A stretch of 64,000 nt of DNA from Clostridium sp. 12(A). GTDB lineage: Bacteria; Bacillota; Clostridia; Lachnospirales; Lachnospiraceae. Made by a program: the position numbers and the translations under genes. Positions 17,426 to 24,494 of this stretch are shown here, in pieces. The stretch is from the NCBI GenBank assembly GCA_000526575.1, contig JAGI01000002.1, forward strand, positions 1,364,001 through 1,428,000, in the 5' to 3' direction. The stretch's first letter is position 1. Every line of letters starts with the position of its first letter. Below the pieces are notes generated by a model that saw only the letters and a program-made list of their open reading frames with translations, had not been told where the DNA came from and ran no database searches.

Positions 17426-17767
17426 TTATTTTATAAAACGCTCAATGGCATGATTTAAATCGTCAATCGCTTTTTTGTCCCCAGATTCCACCGCATCCAC
17501 AATACAATTTTCAATATGATCCTTTAAAATAACCTTCCCCGTATTATTAAGCGCTGATATGACCGCCGATAGCTGGATAAGAACCTCACTGCAGTCCCTT
17601 CCCTCACTTACCATCCGCTTGACTGACTCCAGATGACCGATGGCACGGGATAAGCGGTTCTCAACTACCTTCGTATTTTTATGGGTATGAGTATGTCCAT
17701 GGTGGCTATGGGTATACTCTGTTCCGTCCTCTGATACATGGGTATGATATGTCTTGTCTTCTTCCAT
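17426..17767 (-). CDS. CsoR/RcnR-family metal-sensing repressor, His-rich
   Basis: 113 residues, all-helical DUF156 repressor. Residues 36-112 carry the family core with candidate metal ligands C59, H84 and C88, the CsoR spacing of Cys, His, Cys. The N-terminus (8-29) has eight His residues (such as HSHHGHTHTH), unlike copper CsoR proteins and suggestive of nickel or cobalt as in InrS/RcnR-like sensors. It sits directly upstream of the nickel/peptide-type importer, about 80 bases from its start. The start at 17767 has GAGAGG 7 bases before it. Confidence 0.9.
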   Translation of the reverse strand: MEEDKTYHTHVSEDGTEYTHSHHGHTHTHKNTKVVENRLSRAIGHLESVKRMVSEGRDCSEVLIQLSAVISALNNTGKVILKDHIENCIVDAVESGDKKAIDDLNHAIERFIK

Positions 17768-17795
17768 AATATTACCTCTCTCCTGTTCTTTTTCT

Positions 17796-17824
17796 ATTGT
17801 ACTAAAAATTACCATATTTCTCAA
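17796..17824 (-). promoter_or_regulatory. Promoter of the CsoR/RcnR-like gene
   Basis: Minus-strand TTGAGA (17819-17824), a 17-base spacer and TACAAT (17796-17801), about 30 bases before the start codon. Confidence 0.6.
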
Positions 17825-17844
17825 TAACAGTTCCCATAAACTTC

Positions 17845-17873
17845 TTGCAATCGTATTTTACCTGTGTTATACT
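17845..17873 (+). promoter_or_regulatory. Promoter of the GNAT gene
   Basis: TTGCAA (17845-17850), a 17-base spacer and TATACT (17868-17873), 47 bases before the chosen start codon. Confidence 0.55.
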
Positions 17874-17920
17874 GCTTGTCCGCTTATGAACGTAATATTG
17901 TAATAGAAGGAGGAATTAAT

Positions 17921-18466
17921 ATGCAAACTACTTATGAAACAGAACAATTAATACTTCGCACCTCAGATGTCTCTATCTTAAATCCGATTCTTGATTATCA
18001 ATTAAGAAATAAGGATTTTTTACGGATATGGGAACCAATAAGAAGTGACGAATATTATTCGAAGGAATTTCAGGAAAAAGAATTAATTGCCGATTCCTGT
18101 AATCAGAACGCTTTAAGGCTATGGATTTTCAAGAAAGAGGAACCAAACAAAGTCATTGGCTGCATTGCCTTTACAGGCATCTCAAGGGGTGCATTTCAGT
18201 CATGTTTCTTAGGTTATAAGCTTGATGAGAAGGAGATCAATCGTGGGTATATGACAGAAGCATTAAGACGGGGAATACAAATTATATTTGAAGACTACGG
18301 ACTGCATCGAATTGAAGCAAGTATAATGCCACGGAATCAAAGGTCTATAAAAGTGACGGAAAAGCTGGGTTTTGTTAATGAAGGGCTGTCACGCCGGTAT
18401 TTGAAGATTAATGGTGTTTGGGAAGACCACATTCATATGGTATTATTAAATGAAGATATGGATTAA
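17921..18466 (+). CDS. GNAT acetyltransferase, RimJ/RimL-like
   Basis: 181 residues of the acetyl-CoA-dependent N-acetyltransferase fold (Acetyltransf_3). FLGYKLDEKEINRGYMTEALRR covers strand 4 and the start of the acetyl-CoA binding helix, and IEASIMPRNQRSIKVTEKLGF is the conserved C-terminal motif. Members acetylate ribosomal proteins or small molecules; the substrate is unknown. AAGGAGG lies 8 bases before the ATG. Monocistronic, with its own promoter and terminator. Confidence 0.92.
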   Translation: MQTTYETEQLILRTSDVSILNPILDYQLRNKDFLRIWEPIRSDEYYSKEFQEKELIADSCNQNALRLWIFKKEEPNKVIGCIAFTGISRGAFQSCFLGYKLDEKEINRGYMTEALRRGIQIIFEDYGLHRIEASIMPRNQRSIKVTEKLGFVNEGLSRRYLKINGVWEDHIHMVLLNEDMD

Positions 18467-18490
18467 AAGCAACTGTGGTGCTGGTAAGCA

Positions 18491-18536
18491 AACAGCCAGT
18501 GCGTAACCGAAAGCTTACGTACTGGCTGTTTTTTAT
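18491..18536 (+). terminator. Terminator after the GNAT gene
   Basis: 16-bp stem AACAGCCAGTGCGTAA with one wobble pair and an 8-base loop, then TTTTTTATT on the plus strand. The hemerythrin operon converges on it from the other side. Confidence 0.85.
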
Positions 18537-18579
18537 TATTAATTTTGCTGGTACGACCAAACTCACTGAATGGTCCCCT

Positions 18580-18987
18580 CTATTTCACCAAACGATATAA
18601 ACCATTCTCTTCTTTCTGCATACGCATCTCGATGGCTCTTATAATTTTATCCGCTTCTATGTAAAAACGATCTTTTTCTGCCATGATTTTAAACTTTGTA
18701 TTGAAGCCTTCTTTGAACTCTGTAAAAACAGACATAAGATTTCCCATTTCTTTCTGGTATTCGTTTGCCATGGTAACCAGCTTATTATCGTTGGACTGAA
18801 GAAAGGAAGGATACAGATACTGGTCCTCTGAGGATAAGTGTATTTTAAGCTTACCCGCCAGACTGTTGATATGAAGTGCAATTTCCGCCGCTTCCTGCTC
18901 TAAATCCTGTTTCTTACAGAGTGCTTTTAATACGTTAAGTTCTTCCAAGATCCGCTCATGCTGATCCATATAATGCTTTAATTCCAT
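18580..18987 (-). CDS. Hemerythrin-like domain protein (small)
   Basis: 135 residues, four-helix bundle of the HHE type. Candidate diiron ligands are His10 in MDQHERIL, the His in LHINSL and the His/Glu in IHLSSEDQYLYP; the last helix is less typical, so iron binding is likely but not certain. The start at 18987 (MELKHY) has GGGAG before it. Last gene of the redox operon, separated from the other hemerythrin gene by a possible attenuating hairpin. Confidence 0.82.
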   Translation of the reverse strand: MELKHYMDQHERILEELNVLKALCKKQDLEQEAAEIALHINSLAGKLKIHLSSEDQYLYPSFLQSNDNKLVTMANEYQKEMGNLMSVFTEFKEGFNTKFKIMAEKDRFYIEADKIIRAIEMRMQKEENGLYRLVK

Positions 18988-19014
18988 GATTGGTGCTCCC
19001 TTCTTTTGTACGTT

Positions 19015-19053
19015 CCAAAAACAGACAAGACGGCCTGCATTCCCAGACCGTCT
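19015..19053 (-). terminator. Internal hairpin/terminator between the two hemerythrin genes
   Basis: On the minus strand a 10-bp stem (AGACGGTCTG with one wobble, 6-base loop) is followed by TGTCTGTTTTTGG. It starts 6 bases past the upstream stop codon. It could lower expression of the last gene of the operon. Confidence 0.6.
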
Positions 19054-19058
19054 CATAA

Positions 19059-19613
19059 TTATTGCTGATTTAACTTCTCATGGAGCCAGTTTAAGTAATG
19101 ATCCCGGACTCCATCTCCGTCTGCCTGCTTCTCAAAAGATTCTGTTTGTTCATCCACTGCTTTTTTATGCTCTTCGGTAAGAGCACGTGCCGCAAAGGTA
19201 TAAACCACTTCATCCTCTTTATCTATATGGCGCTTTAATAAGGCGCCGTAACCAACTGCATTGGAAATGATATCCAGCTTGTAGTCATCAAGGGGGTTCT
19301 TCTCATATTCCTCAACTGCTTTTTCCAGCTCAGAAAGATAGAGTCTTCCAAAATCATGTTCTACCAGCATACCATTGCGGATTAATTTCTCTGCAACCGG
19401 GCCCATATTGTCAAGCATGAACTGAAAGAGGATTTTTTCTTCTTTTCCATGGTGATGCTTGTCCGCGTAATTTCTACCAAAATCAACGCATTCTCTTAAA
19501 AGCTTGCCGTCTACAGGTTCTCCGTTTAAGATACCGGCACAAATCTTTCTTAAAAAAGCAGTAAAATCAAGAATGTTTTCATGCTCTTTCATTAATAAGT
19601 CAATTCCGTACAT
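19059..19613 (-). CDS. Hemerythrin domain protein
   Basis: 184 residues. Helical HHE domain with His ligand candidates in LLMKEHENILDF, KHHHGKEEKILFQFM (HxxxE), LVEHDFGRLYL and LLKRHIDKEDEVVY (HxxxE), the pattern of a diiron O2/NO-binding hemerythrin such as those in clostridial stress proteins. It begins 4 bases after the preceding gene's stop, with AAGGAG upstream. Context with DUF1858 and an HCP-like domain suggests NO or peroxide defence or Fe-S repair (inference). Confidence 0.9.
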   Translation of the reverse strand: MYGIDLLMKEHENILDFTAFLRKICAGILNGEPVDGKLLRECVDFGRNYADKHHHGKEEKILFQFMLDNMGPVAEKLIRNGMLVEHDFGRLYLSELEKAVEEYEKNPLDDYKLDIISNAVGYGALLKRHIDKEDEVVYTFAARALTEEHKKAVDEQTESFEKQADGDGVRDHYLNWLHEKLNQQ

Positions 19614-19617
19614 AGCG

Positions 19618-20223
19618 TCATCTCCTTAATTCGTACACCTGATCTTCGATTTGGCTAAACTGAATTTTGGAATCCTTTAACATTCCTTTGATCAGCGCTG
19701 CTCTTAAGGTGTAGTAATGCTTCACGTCACCGTGAATCATGTTCCAATAAGTTCCATGAATGTCCTGAGCCTGTCTCCAGACCACACGATCCTCAGAATC
19801 TTCTACCATTGCATTTACATGGTCACAAGGCATTCCGTTTAAAAGTCTTGCATCCAAAGCATCAAATGCTTCTCTTGCGGAAACACCCTGCTCCACCGGG
19901 CTTTCTTCTCCCAGCTTACTAATAGCTTCTTCCATATCAGCAAGGGCATTGGCATCTGCCTCAAGTACTTCGGTCACAGCATAAGCAAGTCTGTTCTCTA
20001 CAAGGCTTACTCTCTCCTGAAGCCAGCCGTGGATATTACCTGTATCCACAAGATCTTCCAGGTTTCCTTCTGGAAGAGTTCCGTAACGATTATCCGTCTT
20101 TTCTCTTAAGTCTAAAGCCAAACCTTTTTCCTTCGCAAGGTCTAACACTGCATTCGCCATTGCATCCTGAAACTTAATTTTGTTATATAGCCAAATATGA
20201 ATCGGTCCTAAAAAAGCGCTCAT
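19618..20223 (-). CDS. Conserved protein of unknown function (LGPIHIWLYNKI type)
   Basis: 201 residues, no signal peptide or membrane segment. I do not recognise a characterised domain. The N-terminus MSAFLGPIHIWLYNKIKFQD looks like a conserved start in clostridial proteins. The chain is mostly helical and acidic, with several His (GNIHGWLQ, PCDHVNAM, IHGTYWNMIHGDVKHYY) that could bind metal; this is only an impression. It lies between DUF1858 and a hemerythrin gene in a tight operon, with GAGGAG before the ATG. Confidence 0.8.
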   Translation of the reverse strand: MSAFLGPIHIWLYNKIKFQDAMANAVLDLAKEKGLALDLREKTDNRYGTLPEGNLEDLVDTGNIHGWLQERVSLVENRLAYAVTEVLEADANALADMEEAISKLGEESPVEQGVSAREAFDALDARLLNGMPCDHVNAMVEDSEDRVVWRQAQDIHGTYWNMIHGDVKHYYTLRAALIKGMLKDSKIQFSQIEDQVYELRR

Positions 20224-20248
20224 CCTGCTCCTCTTTTCTCTCTTTGAT

Positions 20249-20434
20249 TTAGATATTGTTCAGTTTTTCGATTAAGCCGTCTGCGTCAAGTCCATGGACC
20301 ATGCAGGCCTCTTCCAAAGATTCCATCTGGGAAGAAGGGCAGCCAAGGCAGTGCATCCCACAGCTCATTAATACTTCTGCAGAAGCAGGGTTCATTCTTA
20401 AAACTTCTCCGATTGTCATTTCCTTTGTTATCAT
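20249..20434 (-). CDS. DUF1858 domain protein
   Basis: 61-residue protein that is just one DUF1858 domain: [17 protein letters not shown], then CGMHCLGC, then a Leu-rich end. The domain resembles the N-terminal domain of ScdA/YtfE (RIC, repair of iron centres), where it sits beside a hemerythrin domain. The Cys motif (C25, C29, C32) may bind a cluster or act in thiol chemistry. AGGAGG precedes the ATG. Twelve bases separate it from the HCP-like gene. Confidence 0.9.
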   Translation of the reverse strand: MITKEMTIGEVLRMNPASAEVLMSCGMHCLGCPSSQMESLEEACMVHGLDADGLIEKLNNI

Positions 20435-20446
20435 AATAAATTCCTC

Positions 20447-21037
20447 CTAATTATTAGTATTGTTCAAAAGTTCCATACATATGAAATTTACTTCTCCCAA
20501 TTCAAGTGCTACGGGAAGAAGCTGTTCCATGGTCAGATCATAGCTGATCATACATAATGCTTTGTAGAAGAAATGATTCACCTTCTCATCTTCATATCCA
20601 AGTGCCAGTGCAAGGGAAGCATTGGCCGCCAGTCCCTTGACTCCCAAAAGAATTGTGGATTGTAACGACCGGACATCCGGATCCTCATTCCACATTTCCT
20701 TCATATCTACATCAGAGGTGTTTCCGCAAACAGAAAGGCAGGTGCTGCAATTAGGGGCTACCTTTCGCTTTTCCTCACGGACCCTGCGTATCATATCCTT
20801 AAGGCCATCATCGCTTGTATTGTTTACGGTAGCAAACAGCCCTTCTATCAAAATGACTGTCGTCATGGGAAGCTTTTGATGCATTCCACAAGATTTGGCA
20901 AGACCAATTAATGCGCCGGTCAATTCATCCCTTAGCTTCATGGAGTCAGTGGATATTCCCGATGCTCTCATTTCTTCCTTGCCTCTTTCTTTGTCGCCTT
21001 CCTTCCCACTCTGTACCCATGACATTCTGCTATCCAT
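20447..21037 (-). CDS. Stand-alone hybrid-cluster-protein helical domain
   Basis: 196 residues (174 if the inner ATG at 20971 is used; neither start has a strong ribosome site). It matches the helical part of the N-terminal half of hybrid cluster protein (HCP, hydroxylamine/NO reductase): IEGLFATVNN, then DVRSLQSTILLGVKGLAANAS, LGYEDEKVNHFFYKAL, LTMEQLLPVALELGEVNF and a final MELLNNTN, which is where HCP moves on to its cluster domains. Those domains and the N-terminal HCP Cys cluster are missing. A different Cys set is present (CGMHQ, CSTCLSVC). The function of such a domain alone is unknown; nothing indicates a frameshift. Confidence 0.8.
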   Translation of the reverse strand: MDSRMSWVQSGKEGDKERGKEEMRASGISTDSMKLRDELTGALIGLAKSCGMHQKLPMTTVILIEGLFATVNNTSDDGLKDMIRRVREEKRKVAPNCSTCLSVCGNTSDVDMKEMWNEDPDVRSLQSTILLGVKGLAANASLALALGYEDEKVNHFFYKALCMISYDLTMEQLLPVALELGEVNFICMELLNNTNN

Positions 21038-21081
21038 CTTTCTACTATGACCTCTCTTAATTCCTCTTTTATGTGATTCGT

Positions 21082-21417
21082 CTAAAAAACTACGACCAGC
21101 ATCATCTTAAAGCTTTCCTCCGCATATACTGCGTGAGGTTTATTCGCCGGCATGACTAAGGTCTGGCCTGCGTCAAGTATATATTCCCTGCCATCCACTG
21201 TAAACTTACCGGTACCTTCCAGTACGGTAACCATGGCATCACCCTTTGATTCATGGGTGCTGATTTCTTCGCCTTTATGAAAAGCAAACAGTGTAATGCT
21301 GACTGCTTCATTTTGTGAAAGGGTTTTGCTAACGATCTGTCCCTCTTGAATCTGAACCAGACTAGACAAAGTCACGACTTCTTCGTGTCCTATATTTTTC
21401 AGGATCTTTTCTGACAT
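21082..21417 (-). CDS. Cupin domain protein
   Basis: 111 residues, single conserved beta-barrel (cupin_2). STHESKGDAMVTVLEGTGKF is the first cupin motif and LVMPANKPHAVYA the second, giving His, Asp/Glu and His as metal ligands. Small cupins of this type are common beside Crp/Fnr regulators in anaerobes; no activity can be assigned. First gene of the six-gene redox operon, divergent from the Crp/Fnr gene across 111 bases. Confidence 0.92.
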   Translation of the reverse strand: MSEKILKNIGHEEVVTLSSLVQIQEGQIVSKTLSQNEAVSITLFAFHKGEEISTHESKGDAMVTVLEGTGKFTVDGREYILDAGQTLVMPANKPHAVYAEESFKMMLVVVF

Positions 21418-21474
21418 ATGGCCTCCTCCTTAAAATCTCTTGCCTTTACATGGAAATTATAATATAATATCTAC

Positions 21475-21489
21475 AACAATTCGGTTGTT
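21475..21489. promoter_or_regulatory. Palindrome in the cupin / Crp-Fnr divergent promoter
   Basis: AACAA (21475-21479), a 5-base centre and TTGTT (21485-21489) between divergent genes. A minus-strand TATAAT (21456-21461) lies downstream with no good -35 box, as in activator-dependent promoters. It is a candidate binding site for the adjacent Crp/Fnr protein. Confidence 0.45.
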
Positions 21490-21528
21490 ATTACAACATT
21501 TTAAAACTTTTTTGAAAGGACGGGACTA

Positions 21529-22200
21529 ATGCAGCAATATCTGCCTATTTTAAAAAAATCACACTTGTTTCAGGGCGTCACAGAAGAAGAAATCCAGTCC
21601 ATGCTAAGCTGCTTATCCGCCCGTATAAAACATTATAAAAAGGATGAATTCATCATACACAGCGGTGATTACATCCGCTCCATCGGAATGGTGGTTTCCG
21701 GAGCTGCACTGATTATTCAGGAGGACTTTTGGGGAAAGCGGACCATTATTTCCGAAGCACTTCCCGGCAGCCTGTTTGCGGAGACTTATGCCTGTATCTC
21801 CTCGGTTCCCATTGAGATGAGTGTCATCTGCGATACGGAATGCGACGTGATCTTTATGGATTTTAACCGCATTATGAACGTTTGCAGCTCTGCCTGCGCC
21901 TTCCATACAAGGCTTGTCCAGAATTTTATTTCTGCCATCGCAAAAAAGAATCTGCTTCTTACAAAGAAGATGCAGCACATGTCAAAAAAGACCATACGGG
22001 AAAAACTGCTTTCCTATTTATCAGCTGAATCCATCAAGAGCAATTCCTCCACGTTTTATATTCCATTTAACAGACAGCAGCTTGCAGATTACCTTTCCAT
22101 CGACCGAAGCGCCCTGTCCAGTGAGCTTAGTAAGCTTCAGACCGAAGGAATTCTTACTTATAATAAAAACCAATTTACATTAAGCACATTTTCTGACTAA
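21529..22200 (+). CDS. Crp/Fnr family transcriptional regulator (first copy)
   Basis: 223 residues. Cyclic-nucleotide-binding-like beta roll (residues about 15-125), long dimer helix, and C-terminal helix-turn-helix (NRQQLADYLSIDRSALSSEL). Just before the dimer helix is CSSACAFHTRLVQN, a Cys pair pattern shared with the second copy at 52038. Classic Fnr N-terminal Fe-S cysteines are absent. Divergent from the cupin/HCP-domain/hemerythrin operon, which it probably controls (inference). A long hairpin overlaps its last codons. Confidence 0.93.
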   Translation: MQQYLPILKKSHLFQGVTEEEIQSMLSCLSARIKHYKKDEFIIHSGDYIRSIGMVVSGAALIIQEDFWGKRTIISEALPGSLFAETYACISSVPIEMSVICDTECDVIFMDFNRIMNVCSSACAFHTRLVQNFISAIAKKNLLLTKKMQHMSKKTIREKLLSYLSAESIKSNSSTFYIPFNRQQLADYLSIDRSALSSELSKLQTEGILTYNKNQFTLSTFSD

Positions 22201-22219
22201 ACAGAAAATGTGCTTAATG
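22178..22219. terminator. Bidirectional hairpin overlapping the Crp/Fnr stop codon
   Basis: Perfect 18-bp stem CATTAAGCACATTTTCTG with a 6-base loop. It contains the last codons and the stop of the Crp/Fnr gene and begins 3 bases past the converging GH3 stop codon. The T-runs are short on both sides, so it may act as much in mRNA protection as in termination. Confidence 0.7.
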
Positions 22220-22222
22220 TAT

Positions 22223-24307
22223 TTAAAACGTATGAACGTTTCCTGTAAGACGGATATCTCTTGATGAACTTCCTACCAGGATCTTATAATCTTCTTCCAT
22301 TTCCTCCTGAATATGGAGTGCAACCTGCCTCTCCTCTCCCCTCTTTAAAAACACCTTTTCAAATGCAATCAGTTCCTTATAGAGGGAATCCTCATTCTTC
22401 TCACTGCGCTTATATACCTGTATGATTTCTCCACCTGCCACATGTCCGGAGTTCTTAACAGAACATAAGACTGAATTGTTTCTTCTGTCAATTTCCAGAT
22501 TACTATATTCAAAGCTGGTATAGGAAAGCCCATGGCCAAAGCAAAACTGGGGTTCTATTAAATATTGATCAAGATAACGGTATCCTACATATTTTCCTTC
22601 CTTATAAACGACTTTTTTATCTCCGACCAGCTCACCAAGGGCATATGCGGAACAGTCTTTGTGGGATTTATAAAATGTTTCCGGCAGTTTTCCAGAAGGA
22701 TTCACTTCTCCAAGGAGTACTTCCGCCAGTGCATTCCCTCCTTCCATACCACCATACCAGCCCCATAAAGTCGTGTGAGCCTGATGAATCCAGGTCTCCA
22801 TCTCCACCGGACTTCCGCCAATTATGATTACAATCGTATCCGGCTTTGCTGCCAGCAGTTCCTGAATCAGGGTATCCTGCTCATAGGGAAGCTTCATATC
22901 CTCCCGGTCCAATCCTTCGCAATCAAGGTCATGATTTAATCCACCGATAAAGATTACCGTCTCATACTCTTTTGACAGCCGAACTGCCTCCAGGCGAAGC
23001 TCCTTTCTTTTCATTTCCAGTTTATCATTTTGGGTAACAGACAATTTCGCAGGGGCGCCGCCATCTTCCAGACTGGTTTCCTGCCAGTTCACCTGACCTT
23101 CTTCCATCTTTTCTTCCCGGCAGTATCCCTGGGCATAGCCCACGGTAACATTTCCTCCTAAATGAGTTTTCAGTCCCATCAGAGGAGAGATTTCATATAG
23201 TGCCTTGATTTCTGCACTTCCACCTCCGCCAGCATGTAAGCATTCTGCATTCTCTCCCACCAGCAGTACGCTTTTTAATTCTTCTTTTTTAAGCGGAAGC
23301 TGATTCTTATCATTCTTTAACAGAATCACGGACTCCCTTGCCACTTCCAGGGCTTTATTACGATGTCCCGGAGTATTGTAGGCTCCTGATTTCCGTTCTC
23401 CGTCCAGCATATGAAGGCGCATCATCAGTAAAAGAATGCGAAGCACTTTCTCATCAATAGCCGCTTCCCTGACCTCTCCCGCCTGAATCTTCTTTTTCAG
23501 TGGATCAGCCAGAAAATAATCATCAAAATCATAGGTGACAGACATTTCTATATCCAATTGGGACAATGCAGCCTTATTGGTATCATGAACCCCACCCCAA
23601 TCAGAGATTACTACACCATCATATCCCCATTCTTCACGGAGAATCTTATGAAGAAGAAAATTACTCTGGCAGCAGTGCTCCCCATATAATTTGTTATAAG
23701 CCCCCATAATCGTATAAACGCCGCCTTTCGTTACTGCTTCGTAAAAGGCAGGCAAATAAATGTCCCTTAGCACCTGCTCATCGATTTCTACATCCACCCA
23801 TAAACGTCCCGTTTCCTGATTGTTGGCTGCAAAATGCTTCACACATGCTGCCACATCCCAAAGCTGAACTCCCTGAATATAGGGCACTGCCATTTCTTTG
23901 GTCAGATAGGGATCTTCGCTGAAATATTCGAAATTTCTTCCGCACAGTGGACTTCTTTTTATATTAACCCCAGGACCCAGAATCACATCTTTTCCACGAC
24001 CTCTGGCTTCTTCACCAAGGACACTGCCCATATCATAAGCCAGTGTCCGGTTCCAGGTTGCAGCCAATGCGCTATTACACGGCAGATAAGTCACATAATC
24101 ATCGGAATGACCAATGGCATTCCAGCGGTCCGGCTCAAATTCCTGACGTACTCCCATTGGTCCGTCTGACATCTTAAGGGGCGGGATTCCAAGGCGTGGT
24201 ACCCCTGCCGTCTGAAAAAGCTGTGCCCCATGTATCATACCGATCTTTTCATCAAGAGTCAGCTTCTGTAGTAGTTCCTCCGCCGTCTTTTTGATCTGTG
24301 TTTCCAT
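22223..24307 (-). CDS. Beta-glucosidase, glycoside hydrolase family 3
   Basis: 694 residues, cytoplasmic (no signal peptide). GH3 N-terminal barrel with KHFAANNQE (157-165) and nucleophile Asp236 in VVISDWGG; then the GH3 C-terminal sandwich; then a fibronectin-III-like end (GEIIQVYKRSEKN). Releases beta-linked glucose or similar sugars from oligosaccharides. It lies next to a YesM/YesN-type pair, and its promoter shares a 9-base element with the sugar importer, so they likely form one regulon. GGAAG precedes the ATG. Confidence 0.95.
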   Translation of the reverse strand: METQIKKTAEELLQKLTLDEKIGMIHGAQLFQTAGVPRLGIPPLKMSDGPMGVRQEFEPDRWNAIGHSDDYVTYLPCNSALAATWNRTLAYDMGSVLGEEARGRGKDVILGPGVNIKRSPLCGRNFEYFSEDPYLTKEMAVPYIQGVQLWDVAACVKHFAANNQETGRLWVDVEIDEQVLRDIYLPAFYEAVTKGGVYTIMGAYNKLYGEHCCQSNFLLHKILREEWGYDGVVISDWGGVHDTNKAALSQLDIEMSVTYDFDDYFLADPLKKKIQAGEVREAAIDEKVLRILLLMMRLHMLDGERKSGAYNTPGHRNKALEVARESVILLKNDKNQLPLKKEELKSVLLVGENAECLHAGGGGSAEIKALYEISPLMGLKTHLGGNVTVGYAQGYCREEKMEEGQVNWQETSLEDGGAPAKLSVTQNDKLEMKRKELRLEAVRLSKEYETVIFIGGLNHDLDCEGLDREDMKLPYEQDTLIQELLAAKPDTIVIIIGGSPVEMETWIHQAHTTLWGWYGGMEGGNALAEVLLGEVNPSGKLPETFYKSHKDCSAYALGELVGDKKVVYKEGKYVGYRYLDQYLIEPQFCFGHGLSYTSFEYSNLEIDRRNNSVLCSVKNSGHVAGGEIIQVYKRSEKNEDSLYKELIAFEKVFLKRGEERQVALHIQEEMEEDYKILVGSSSRDIRLTGNVHTF

Positions 24308-24348
24308 GGCATTACTTCCTTCCTTCTAAAATCTTCTCTTTATGCTCG

Positions 24349-24378
24349 ATTATAAGCGAGAGTCCTCATGAAGCATAC
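24349..24378 (-). promoter_or_regulatory. Promoter of the GH3 gene with GTATGCTTC element
   Basis: Minus-strand TATAAT (24349-24354) with GTATGCTTC (24370-24378) 15 bases upstream, where a -35 box would lie. The same 9-mer stands 16 bases upstream of the TATAAT of the sugar ABC operon (31623-31631). Confidence 0.5.
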
Positions 24379-24478
24379 AGGTATAATTATAGATAAATCA
24401 CGGAAAGAATTCGTGAGTTTTCATCTATTACTTTTATTTCCCGCCAAAGGCCGATATAATTAGAATAAGAAAAGAAAT

Positions 24479-24487
24479 GGGGGGGGG
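24479..24487 (+). repeat. Nine-G homopolymer at the kinase ribosome site
   Basis: GGGGGGGGG lies 7 bases before the ATG at 24495, taking the place of a normal AGGAGG site. Such tracts can slip in replication and could alter translation initiation; it could also be a sequencing length error. Confidence 0.6.
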
Positions 24488-24494
24488 ATTTTAC

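Noticed and set aside
20249-21037. Frameshifted or broken full-length HCP gene
   Set aside because: The sequence after the HCP-like domain encodes DUF1858 with its own AGGAGG site, and no hybrid-cluster motifs remain in any frame.
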